From: an uncultured Pelagibacteraceae bacterium
GTDB lineage: Bacteria; Pseudomonadota; Alphaproteobacteria; Pelagibacterales; Pelagibacteraceae
NCBI GenBank assembly: GCA_902571925.1
Contig: CACGDW010000002.1
Span: forward strand, 1 to 64,000
Direction of reading: 5' to 3'
Length of the DNA stretch: 64,000 nucleotides
Numbering within the stretch: position 1 is the stretch's first letter; each line of letters opens with the position of its first letter. Below the pieces are notes generated by a model, which did not search any database, was not told the DNA's origin, and saw only the letters and a program-made list of their open reading frames with translations. A program made the translations under genes and the position numbers. This document shows, one piece after another, positions 35,006-42,709 of this stretch.

Positions 35006-37474
35006 TTAACTTAAATTTAAATCTTTAAGTATACCAAAAGGACTTTCTTTTAAAGTATTCCTCTTAATATTTTTTCTATAATTCTTTTCAGGTTTATATT
35101 TGAAGAACACTTCATTATCCTTTTCTGTAACTTTATAATTCATATTTTTTAATAATTTTTTAAAATTTTCTTTATTGCATCCTAGTAAATTTAACATCTC
35201 AGGTATCATCTTAATTTCTTTTTCAGATTTTATTATCAGCATAAATAGCCTTTCTAAAATATCAATTCTAACAAAAAAGTTATCAAATTTTTCGAAACCA
35301 CAAAGTAACATAAAGTTTTTATTTTTAAGATCTTTATTTTCTAAGAAGTTCAAACCAAAGGTAGGAGGTTTTAAATTAAAATATTTTTGATTATAGTTTT
35401 TCCACAAAAGTGTTCTTAATGCAACTGCCTCAGGCTTGATCAATCTATATAAGAAAATATGATATCTTCCAAACTTTACACCAAGATCCCGTAATATTTT
35501 TCTTTCAGTTTGACCTAGATTTTTTAAGTATTCTAAAACTTGTTCTCTTTTAAGCACCCCGTTATTTTCATAAAGTTGATAAGCTAAAGCTTTAACCGAA
35601 GAGTTTTTTTCATTGAGATTTTTTAAATCTACTAGACTTGTAAGAACGTTTGTAACTTTATTTTTAAGCCATTTTTCAATATAATATGCTAATTTTATTT
35701 TTTGACTTTGATCTAAAATATCATCAACTATTAATTCTAAGCCTGGGTTTAAGTAATCTTTTCCAGCTTTCAATTTTGAAATTGGAAATTTATTCCAATA
35801 AATTTTAAAATCATCTTTTAATTCAATTAGATCTGTATCTATAATTGTTTGAATTCTTTTTTCAAGCTCAGGTCCAACCGTCTGTCTTGCAGCTTTTTTT
35901 AAAGATTTAATATCAGTTTCAAGAGCACCTTTTTTTAAATCTAATTCTAATTTAAGCCCATTAATTTTTCCAATAAATTGACCATCAATTATTACATCAT
36001 TATTTTCTAAGATTTTTGTATCAAATTCCATATCCTGTTTTAAACCTCTCGCAAGAACACTAGCTCGCTTGTCAATAAAAGTTTTTGTAAGTTCTTCATG
36101 AAGCCTATCTGAAAGCCTATCTTCTAATAATTTTGTTTTTTCGATCCAATAACTTTGATTTTCTACCCAATTATTTTTATTTGAAACATAAGACCAAGTT
36201 CTAACATTTGCAATTCTATTTGATAGAGAATCTACATTTCCATCTAAATTATCAAGTTTTATGAGCTGTAGTCGCATATATTCGTCAGTAATTTTTCCCT
36301 TAGAGCCACTAAGATATTTAAAAACGTTTCTGATAACATCATAATGATTACCATATGTCTTTTTTACAAAATCTGGTATCTGACAACATTCCCAAAGCAG
36401 AAGTAATTTTTTGTCATTAAAATCAAAATTTAGAGACTTTTTTTCTTGTAAAAAAAATTTAAGAGCTCTTTCATCTTCACATTCTTTTATTTTTCTTAGC
36501 CAACTTTTATCTGGTTTTTCGTCTAGAGATTTTATTAATGAAAAAGGAGAATTAAAATTTAAATTTGAATTTCTCCAAAAAAGAGATTGAATTTCTTCAA
36601 ATTTATGCTTTTCCAATAATTCAACTTCCTCAGGGTTTATTTCTTTACATTCACCTGTTACACCAAAATTACCATCATTAAGATATCTTCCAGCTCTTCC
36701 AGCAATTTGACCTATTTCTGATAGATTTAGTTTCCTTAACTTCTTGCCATCAAATTTTCTGAGATTTGAAAAATAAATATGATCAAGATCCATATTTATA
36801 CCCATACCGATTGCATCAGTTGCGACTAAGAAATCAACATCACCTGATTGATATAATTCAACTTGAGCATTCCTTGTTTTTGGACTTAGAGAACCCATTA
36901 CTATTGCTGCCCCACCTTTTTGCCTTCTTATTAATTCTGCAATTGCATAAACCTCTTCTGCTGAAAATGCAATGATTGCAGTTTTTCTATTTATTCTAGA
37001 GATTTTCTTATGACCTATGTAGGAAAGTTTAGATAGTCGATTCCTATTAATAAACTCAACATCATCATCTAATTTTGAAATAATTTTCCTAATTGTGCTT
37101 GACCCCATAAACATAGTTAATTTATTTCCTCTTAGATTTATAAGTCTATCAGTAAAAATATGGCCTCTTTCGTGATCTGCACACATTTGTATTTCATCAA
37201 CCCCAACAAAATCTAGCTCCTTATCAATTGGCATAGACTCAACTGTACATAAAAAAAATTTTGCATTATTAGGTATAATTTTTTCCTCACCAGTTATTAA
37301 GGCAACCTTATCTAATCCAATCTTTTTAATAACCTTATCGTAAACTTCACGCGCTAATAATCTTAATGGAAAGCCAATCATTCCACTATCAAAAGAAAGC
37401 ATAGTTTCTATAGCTAAATGAGTTTTACCAGTATTTGTTGGACCTAGAACAGCGGTAACTTTATTATTTGTCAT
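35006..37474 (-). CDS. Suv3/MgpS-type superfamily 2 RNA helicase
   Basis: The 822-residue protein has a Suv3-like ATPase core. Walker A is GPTNTGKTHLA near residue 12. LLAREVYDKV, a DEIQMCADHERGH box (D-E-x-Q) and SKLDDD follow. The second RecA domain has VATDAIGMGINMDLDHI and QIAGRAGR. The C-terminal half (about 300-822) is the long helical extension of bacterial Suv3 homologues. Related mitochondrial enzymes unwind RNA for the degradosome. It is the first gene of the helicase-TerB-fdxA-carD unit. Its role in this organism is not known. Confidence 0.9.
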   Translation of the reverse strand: MTNNKVTAVLGPTNTGKTHLAIETMLSFDSGMIGFPLRLLAREVYDKVIKKIGLDKVALITGEEKIIPNNAKFFLCTVESMPIDKELDFVGVDEIQMCADHERGHIFTDRLINLRGNKLTMFMGSSTIRKIISKLDDDVEFINRNRLSKLSYIGHKKISRINRKTAIIAFSAEEVYAIAELIRRQKGGAAIVMGSLSPKTRNAQVELYQSGDVDFLVATDAIGMGINMDLDHIYFSNLRKFDGKKLRKLNLSEIGQIAGRAGRYLNDGNFGVTGECKEINPEEVELLEKHKFEEIQSLFWRNSNLNFNSPFSLIKSLDEKPDKSWLRKIKECEDERALKFFLQEKKSLNFDFNDKKLLLLWECCQIPDFVKKTYGNHYDVIRNVFKYLSGSKGKITDEYMRLQLIKLDNLDGNVDSLSNRIANVRTWSYVSNKNNWVENQSYWIEKTKLLEDRLSDRLHEELTKTFIDKRASVLARGLKQDMEFDTKILENNDVIIDGQFIGKINGLKLELDLKKGALETDIKSLKKAARQTVGPELEKRIQTIIDTDLIELKDDFKIYWNKFPISKLKAGKDYLNPGLELIVDDILDQSQKIKLAYYIEKWLKNKVTNVLTSLVDLKNLNEKNSSVKALAYQLYENNGVLKREQVLEYLKNLGQTERKILRDLGVKFGRYHIFLYRLIKPEAVALRTLLWKNYNQKYFNLKPPTFGLNFLENKDLKNKNFMLLCGFEKFDNFFVRIDILERLFMLIIKSEKEIKMIPEMLNLLGCNKENFKKLLKNMNYKVTEKDNEVFFKYKPEKNYRKNIKRNTLKESPFGILKDLNLS

Positions 37475-37670
37475 TTCTACTTTTGGTATAATTTTTTTTT
37501 TACATACCAGATCTAGTTGGTGTTAAAGAACAAAAATGGACTAAAACATGACCGAATCGGAGGAAAAAAAGTTCTCATTTTAATATTTAGTTAAGGGTAT
37601 TCTAGCATAATTAAATTTATTAAAAAATTTAAAAAAATACAAAAAAGATTTAGCTTTAAGGCCTTAAATT
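37475..37670. other. Intergenic region between helicase and thioesterase
   Basis: No convincing gene is seen. Towards the helicase end lie long T tracts and a possible minus-strand promoter. Near the thioesterase end is a perfect 14-bp palindrome, TTTAAGGCCTTAAA (37655-37668), 2 nt beyond the thioesterase stop. On the minus strand it is followed by T-rich sequence, so it may be a weak terminator for the thioesterase transcript. Confidence 0.4.
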
Positions 37671-38075
37671 CTATGATTTACTTTTCAAAATCTTCCAAAC
37701 TCCTGAAGCAGAGGTAATTATTTTGTCACTACATTTTAATTCACAAAATAAAAATACCAATGTTTTAGTCTTTTTTAAAATTTTGACATGACCTATAATT
37801 TCATCTCCAACTTTTGATGAACCTATAAATTTTAAATCTAATGAAATAGTTACGCATGGAGCATTTTCAGCTGATCTATGAGCTGCAGTACCTGCTCCTG
37901 CATCTACCAATGCAGATAAATAACCTCCATGGGTAATACCTGCTGCATTTAAGTGATTTTCATTTATTACAGTCTTAAATTCATATTCAACGTTAGAGAT
38001 ATTTCTAAACATAACTCCTCCATTATGCTTCATAAAACCAGGTTTGATACTAATTTGTTCAAATTTATCAGACAT
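37671..38075 (-). CDS. PaaI/hot-dog fold thioesterase
   Basis: The 134-residue protein has the hot-dog thioesterase pattern: HNGGVMFRNISNVEYEFKT in part, then the catalytic-loop segment NAAGITHGGYLSALVDAGAGTAAHRSA, and VTISLDLKFIGSSKVGDEI. It probably hydrolyses an acyl- or aryl-CoA, a common house-cleaning role. The start is the ATG at 38073-38075. It lies 6 nt downstream of a tiny membrane ORF and under a leader that can form a pseudoknot, so it may be regulated through RNA. Confidence 0.85.
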   Translation of the reverse strand: MSDKFEQISIKPGFMKHNGGVMFRNISNVEYEFKTVINENHLNAAGITHGGYLSALVDAGAGTAAHRSAENAPCVTISLDLKFIGSSKVGDEIIGHVKILKKTKTLVFLFCELKCSDKIITSASGVWKILKSKS

Positions 38076-38081
38076 AATTTT

Positions 38082-38180
38082 TTATAGTACAAAAGTCAAA
38101 ATTAATAAAATAATAAAAATGAATAAAAAAAAATAAATCACTGACATTTGAAGTGAAGTCTTTATTAGCCATTTTAACAT
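38082..38180 (-). CDS. Tiny single-helix membrane ORF (32 aa)
   Basis: The ORF is preceded by a near-ideal ribosome site (GAGGA, 38187-38191, 6 nt before the ATG), rare in this window. It encodes MLKWLIKTSLQMS followed by an uninterrupted hydrophobic helix (VIYFFLFIFIILLILTFVL). It ends 6 nt before the thioesterase start. It may be a real small membrane protein or a translated leader peptide that couples ribosome movement to the thioesterase. No family is recognised. Confidence 0.5.
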   Translation of the reverse strand: MLKWLIKTSLQMSVIYFFLFIFIILLILTFVL

Positions 38181-38197
38181 ACTAATTCCTCTTTATG

Positions 38198-38279
38198 GTG
38201 CGCTTGCTATGATACAAATCTAGAACTTCCCGGTTTGAAGTAAAGTACTTTACAATCGCACTTAATTGACATTAGCAAG
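38198..38279 (-). promoter_or_regulatory. Pseudoknot-capable RNA leader, riboswitch-like candidate
   Basis: Read on the minus strand, the order is: CTTGCTA (38279-38273), GTGCG (38261-38257), a palindrome GTAAAGTACTTTAC (38253-38240) overlapping a hairpin ACTTC-AAACCGG-GAAGT (38241-38225), then contiguous TAGCAAG and CGCAC (38209-38198). The 7-bp and 5-bp helices cross, giving an H-type pseudoknot with directly stacked 3' strands and an inner hairpin. It ends 6 nt before the ribosome site of the tiny ORF. A -10-like TATAAA (38291-38296) places a transcript start just upstream. The block is visibly richer in G and C than its flanks. The ligand, if any, is unknown, and I recall no matching family. 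Confidence 0.4.
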
Positions 38280-38355
38280 ATCTACATTTATTTATATACA
38301 TTTTTAATCTATTTGTTATTTATTTTAAAAAATTAAAAATTACAAGTAAATCAAA

Positions 38356-38451
38356 TTGAAAATAATATTAATTACAGGATATATGACATTCGACATAGGT
38401 AGTAGTGATGAAACATACTTATCATTTTTTAAGAAAATATTTGATGTATAA
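38356..38451 (+). pseudogene. Possible gene remnant (31 codons)
   Basis: A short frame from a TTG (38356) reads like the beginning of a normal cytoplasmic enzyme (KIILITGYMTFDIGSSDET) and then stops after 31 codons. The sequence looks like coding DNA rather than AT-rich spacer. It could be the truncated start of a gene lost at this accessory locus, or chance. The rest of 38280-38494 is AT-rich spacer. Confidence 0.25.
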
Positions 38452-38494
38452 ATTAAAAAGGACAAATTTTTTTCGCATATAAATAAGAATTGGC

Positions 38495-40228
38495 ATGGTA
38501 ATATTCAATTTTTTTAAAAAAATAATTTTTATAATTTTTTTTATAATTTTGGAAATTAAGAAAAATATTAATTTGGTCATCAATTATATAAAAAAATTTA
38601 ATGAAATAAAATTTACAAGTTTATTATCCCATTTTTTCAACGACTCAGATCTAAAGTTCAAAAATTCATATGTAAATGAATTTTTGGAAAAAAATAAAAA
38701 AGAAATAAAAAAATTTAAAAGAAAAGAAAAAATTTTAGTAGAATTATTAGTGGGACATCATACCGAGGTAATTGTATTAAATTGTTTAATAGCAAAAGAT
38801 TTATCTGATTATTTTAATTGTAATTGTGTTGCAATAGTAAATAGATATGATTTTTTAACACAAGAAATTGCAAAAAGTTTTAATATCAATAATTTCATTT
38901 ATCTAGATGAAGGAAATTTTTTTTTAAAAATTTCATATTTTATAAAATCTTTGTTTTTAATTGATTATAATTTGATTGAAAAAAAATTATTCAAATTAAA
39001 ATTTAACAAATTTGAGATAGGAAAATCAGCACTTGAACATTATTCTAGATTTCATAATTATGATCCTAAAAAGAAAAACAAATTCTTACTTTACCAGCTA
39101 TTATATAGATCATTAATGATCTCAAATGTTGCAAAAAAAATTTTTGAAAAAAAATATAAGTTTTTTATTTTAGCTGAGAACCAATTTCTACCTGGTAAAA
39201 TGTTATTTCATCATTCTTTGATGTCTAAAACCCCAGTGTATACCTGGAGGGGCAATTCAGTCTTTGGACACGTAGGTAGGATATATAATGATTATAAAGA
39301 CAGGAATTCGATAATTTTGCAGCAGTCGAAAAAGTTAACAAAAATTCAAATAGATGTTTTTTCTAAAAAGAATACTTCTAAAATTTTATTTAAAAAAGGA
39401 CATGTAAAAAATATTGGATTTGAACCGGTTTGGGGAATTCAAAAGGATAAAAATAAATTGAATTTTAATTCAAAAGAAAAATTCTATAATCATTTTAAAT
39501 TAGAAAGGAAAAAGAATATATTAATACTTCCTCATGTAATGGCAGATAATTTATATAATAATAACTGGAATATTTTTCACACTGCTTATGATTGGTTTTA
39601 TGAAACAATTCAAACAATAAAAAAAATTAAAGATGTTAATTGGATTATAAAGCCTCATCCTTATGAATATAACTTTGAAGGAATTACGGCTGAGAAGATA
39701 ATGAATGAACTTAATGTTGGTCAAAAAAATATTATTTTCTTGAAAGAAAACATACACATCAACAAAATTTACAGTTTGATTGATGGCATTATAACTGGAA
39801 ATGGGAGTGCGGGCTATGAATATCCAAGCTTAGGTATACCAGCTATAACAACTTCCGATGCGCCTTATTCAAATTTTAATTTTACAATATCTCCAAAAAA
39901 TAAATTTGAATATTTTGAAATTTTAAAAAAAATAACTAATATAAAAAAACCAAGTAAATTAATGATTAAAAGAGCCCAAGTTTATTGGTTATCGATTAAC
40001 ACAATGCCAAATTTTTATGAGTTATTGCCAAAGATAAAAAGTCATGCTCATTTTAAAAAAGACCTTTTTTTTAGTTTAATTTCAAAAAATAGCATTAAAA
40101 GATCTAAAAAAAAATCATTGACTGAGGATATAAAATTTCAATTATCTAATAGAAATAGACACTCTATAAATATAAATTTTATAAACAAATATAATTTAAA
40201 AAGTAAGTTAAATTTAAACGATATTTAA
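38495..40228 (+). CDS. Putative surface-polysaccharide glycosyl/glycerophosphotransferase-like protein
   Basis: The 577-residue protein has a hydrophobic N-terminus (FNFFKKIIFIIFFIILEIKK) that may anchor it to the membrane. Its C-terminal half resembles the CDP-glycerol glycerophosphotransferase/KpsS-KpsC type GT-B fold: DVNWIIKPHPYEY, KIYSLIDGIITGNGSAGYEYPSLGIPAITT. KPHP with GNGSAGYEYPSLGIP is characteristic of such capsule and teichoic-acid-like enzymes. The exact sugar or phosphate donor is unknown. It sits with a methyltransferase gene between the thioesterase and tRNA-Arg, a likely variable surface locus. Confidence 0.68.
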   Translation: MVIFNFFKKIIFIIFFIILEIKKNINLVINYIKKFNEIKFTSLLSHFFNDSDLKFKNSYVNEFLEKNKKEIKKFKRKEKILVELLVGHHTEVIVLNCLIAKDLSDYFNCNCVAIVNRYDFLTQEIAKSFNINNFIYLDEGNFFLKISYFIKSLFLIDYNLIEKKLFKLKFNKFEIGKSALEHYSRFHNYDPKKKNKFLLYQLLYRSLMISNVAKKIFEKKYKFFILAENQFLPGKMLFHHSLMSKTPVYTWRGNSVFGHVGRIYNDYKDRNSIILQQSKKLTKIQIDVFSKKNTSKILFKKGHVKNIGFEPVWGIQKDKNKLNFNSKEKFYNHFKLERKKNILILPHVMADNLYNNNWNIFHTAYDWFYETIQTIKKIKDVNWIIKPHPYEYNFEGITAEKIMNELNVGQKNIIFLKENIHINKIYSLIDGIITGNGSAGYEYPSLGIPAITTSDAPYSNFNFTISPKNKFEYFEILKKITNIKKPSKLMIKRAQVYWLSINTMPNFYELLPKIKSHAHFKKDLFFSLISKNSIKRSKKKSLTEDIKFQLSNRNRHSININFINKYNLKSKLNLNDI

Positions 40229-40334
40229 TCAATATTTTAAGTCTTGGCATTAATAAATAAATCTATAATGATGTATTTTAAAGGATTAATTTTAGTTTTT
40301 TTTGTTATAGTAACTTCTTAAATATAAATACAAA

Positions 40335-41078
40335 ATGAAATCAATAATAGTAAAAATACTTAATTTTTTTTTCAAAATAATAAGAAAAATCAAATTAATT
40401 ATAAATTATAATATTTCCTTAAGGCCCAAAAAAATATTACCAAGTCACTCACTTGATGTATATGATCTATATTGTAATGAAGAAAGACAAAAGTGTTTTA
40501 ATGAGTTTAAAAGATACTTTCAAACAAGTACTTTTATTAAAACTAAAGATATCAAAAAATATGCAATAAAAAAATCTCAGAAATTAAATAGTGATAAAAA
40601 TTTATTTTTTTTAGAATTTGGTGTCTGGAAGGGAGACAGTATAAATATTCTTGCGGATTTTTGCGACAAAATATACGGATTTGACTCCTTTATTGGATTA
40701 AAAGATGATTGGCATGGCTTTTCTGGAGTATCAGAGGAGAGTTTTAATTTACAAAAAAAATTACCAAAAGTTAAAGATAATGTAGAATTAATAACTGGCT
40801 GGATAGAGGATAATCTTGAAAAATTTTTAGACGAGAAAAAACCTAATATCAATTTTGTTAATATAGATGTTGATACTTATGCAACAACAAAATTTATATT
40901 AGAAAAGATCAAACCTCACCTAGTTAAAAACTCAGTAATTATATTTGATGAACTATACAATTATCCAGGATGGGGTGTAGGAGAATATAAGGCATTAAAA
41001 GAAGTATTTAATGAAAAAGATTTTAAATTCTTAGCATTTTCACCTGATGGTGAACAAGCTGTAATACAAATTCTATAA
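40335..41078 (+). CDS. TylF/MycF-like SAM-dependent methyltransferase
   Basis: The 247-residue protein looks like a class I methyltransferase of the TylF family, often O-methylating sugars: FLEFGVWKGDSINILADF (SAM motif I, near residue 95), IYGFDSFIGLKDDW, NFVNIDVDTYATTKFIL and VIIFDELYNYPGWGVGEYKAL with Asp residues suited to bind a metal. It follows the polysaccharide-type transferase and may decorate the same glycan. The gap before it (40229-40334) holds no recognisable gene. Confidence 0.82.
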   Translation: MKSIIVKILNFFFKIIRKIKLIINYNISLRPKKILPSHSLDVYDLYCNEERQKCFNEFKRYFQTSTFIKTKDIKKYAIKKSQKLNSDKNLFFLEFGVWKGDSINILADFCDKIYGFDSFIGLKDDWHGFSGVSEESFNLQKKLPKVKDNVELITGWIEDNLEKFLDEKKPNINFVNIDVDTYATTKFILEKIKPHLVKNSVIIFDELYNYPGWGVGEYKALKEVFNEKDFKFLAFSPDGEQAVIQIL

Positions 41079-41176
41079 AGAAAATAATTTACTTTTAATA
41101 AATTTATTAATAGCATCGAATAAATTCTTTCGTATTTAAGTTTTATCATTTTTTTTATAGTATTCGTGTGTGGTGT

Positions 41177-41254
41177 TGGTGGACCAGGAAAGATTCGAAC
41201 TCTCAACCTCACCGTCCGTAGCGGTGCGCTCTATCCAATTGAAGCTACTGGTCC
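41177..41254 (-). tRNA. tRNA-Arg(ACG)
   Basis: On the minus strand the acceptor stem GGACCAG pairs with CTGGTCC, followed by A and an encoded CCA. The anticodon stem CACCG/CGGTG encloses the loop CTACGGA, giving anticodon ACG (normally modified to ICG), which reads CGU, CGC and CGA. The T-arm carries GTTCGAATC. It lies at the edge of the polysaccharide/methyltransferase stretch, a common integration position. Confidence 0.95.
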
Positions 41255-41321
41255 TTAAATTATTTTATTCAGTATATCAATTTTTAGTGTATTTTAATGA
41301 TAAGATAAATTTTAAAATTAA

Positions 41322-42497
41322 ATGAATGACAATACAAAAGAAGTAGTTATTGTAGGTGCAGTTAGAACACCAATAGGTGCATACAAAGGGTCTTTAAAAA
41401 ATATAAGATCAGATCAACTTGGATCAATCGTAATTAAAGGAGTTTTGAATAAGTCTAATTTTAGTAAAGAAGAAATTGATGAAGTAATTTTGGGTCAAGT
41501 ATTAACAGCAGGTAATGGACAAAATCCAGCAAGACAAGCTTCCATAAAAGCTGGTATACCAGTTTCTAAACCAGCGCATCTAATAAATCAAGTATGTGGG
41601 TCTGGACTTAGAGCTATCATATCAGGTTATCAATCAATAAAATTAGGAGAGGCAAAAAATATTATATCTGGAGGTCAAGAAAATATGTCAATCGCCCCCC
41701 ACTCGATTTTTTATAGAGAAAAAAAAATAATTTCGAAAAAAAAATTAATAGATACAATGATCAATGATGGATTAATTGATGCATTTAACAATTATCATAT
41801 GGGCGTAACAGCAGAAAATGTTGCAAAAAAATTTGATATAACTAGACAAGAACAAGATGAGTTTGCATTTAACTCACAAAAAAAAACAGAAATCGCAATC
41901 AATAATAATAGATTTGATGAAGAGTTGATAAAAATAAATGAAAGTGGAAGTATTTTAGATAAAGATGAACATCCTAGAACAGAGCTGAAATTCAATGATT
42001 TTAAAAAATTAAAGACAGTGTTTAAAAAAAATGGAACTGTTACAGCAGGAAATTCTTCTGGAATAAATGATGGAGCTGCAGCTTTATTATTAACTTCTTT
42101 AGAAGAAGCAAAAAAAAAATCAATTAAACCTTTAGCAAAAATAGTTTCTTGGTCTTCAGTTGGAGTAGATCCCTCATTAATGGGTTTGGGGCCAATAGAA
42201 GCAGTAAAAGATGCTATTAAAAAAGCAGAATGGAAGTTGAATGAAATTGATCTATTTGAAATAAATGAAGCTTTCGCTGCTCAAAGTATTGCTGTTATTC
42301 GTGAATTAGATATTGATAAAAAAAAAGTAAATGTTAATGGAGGTGCTATAGCATTAGGTCATCCAATAGGAGCGTCAGGTGCAAGAATATTAGTCACTCT
42401 AATTCATGAAATGATAAAACAGAAAAAAAATAAGGGTTGCGCTACACTATGTATTGGTGGTGGAATGGGTATAGCTTTGTGTGTTGAGAGAATTTAA
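41322..42497 (+). CDS. Acetyl-CoA C-acetyltransferase (thiolase)
   Basis: The 391-residue thiolase condenses two acetyl-CoA to acetoacetyl-CoA, or runs in reverse in fatty-acid or ketone-body use. The nucleophile is Cys92 in NQVCGSGLRAI. The His is in NEAFAAQ and GGAIALGHPIGASGARI, and the second Cys is in CIGGGMGIALC. The length fits biosynthetic (PhaA/AtoB-type) thiolases. No partner reductase, synthase or transferase is next to it. It stands alone between tRNA-Arg and the pyruvate dehydrogenase genes. Confidence 0.94.
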   Translation: MNDNTKEVVIVGAVRTPIGAYKGSLKNIRSDQLGSIVIKGVLNKSNFSKEEIDEVILGQVLTAGNGQNPARQASIKAGIPVSKPAHLINQVCGSGLRAIISGYQSIKLGEAKNIISGGQENMSIAPHSIFYREKKIISKKKLIDTMINDGLIDAFNNYHMGVTAENVAKKFDITRQEQDEFAFNSQKKTEIAINNNRFDEELIKINESGSILDKDEHPRTELKFNDFKKLKTVFKKNGTVTAGNSSGINDGAAALLLTSLEEAKKKSIKPLAKIVSWSSVGVDPSLMGLGPIEAVKDAIKKAEWKLNEIDLFEINEAFAAQSIAVIRELDIDKKKVNVNGGAIALGHPIGASGARILVTLIHEMIKQKKNKGCATLCIGGGMGIALCVERI

Positions 42498-42625
42498 AAA
42501 TTAATTTTTCTAAACCTCTCCTCAAGCAAAATTTTTTGTATCCAAATTTTAGCATCTGTGTATGTGCTTTTTTTTGGTTGTAGAAGTATATTTAATAACT
42601 TTTTAATCATTTTTAAGCCATACAT
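42494..42625 (-). CDS. Doubtful small ORF in the thiolase-aceE gap
   Basis: A minus-strand frame of 43 codons (MYGLKMIKKLLNILLQPKK onward, with a Trp and a charged C-terminus) fills much of the 212-nt gap between thiolase and aceE. It has no ribosome site and overlaps the thiolase stop by 4 nt. The composition is plausible but not convincing. The rest of the gap carries a -10-like TATAAT at 42684-42689, the likely aceE promoter. Confidence 0.25.
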   Translation of the reverse strand: MYGLKMIKKLLNILLQPKKSTYTDAKIWIQKILLEERFRKINF

Positions 42626-42709
42626 CAGAAGAGTGTCAAAAAATTGAGCAGAATGTGTTAAAATTAGCAATTAAGTAAAATTTTATAATGTATAAGATCT
42701 TAATATTAA

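Noticed and set aside
37655-37668. Palindrome TTTAAGGCCTTAAA as a protein operator
   Set aside because: It lies just past the thioesterase stop, so a weak terminator is more likely than an operator.
37475-37670. Small RNA or tRNA-like remnant between helicase and thioesterase
   Set aside because: The only structure is a 5-bp long-range match and one short palindrome; no clear RNA fold or homology is recalled.
40262-40321. A 17-codon hydrophobic frame before the methyltransferase
   Set aside because: No ribosome site and too short to support; chance in AT-rich sequence.
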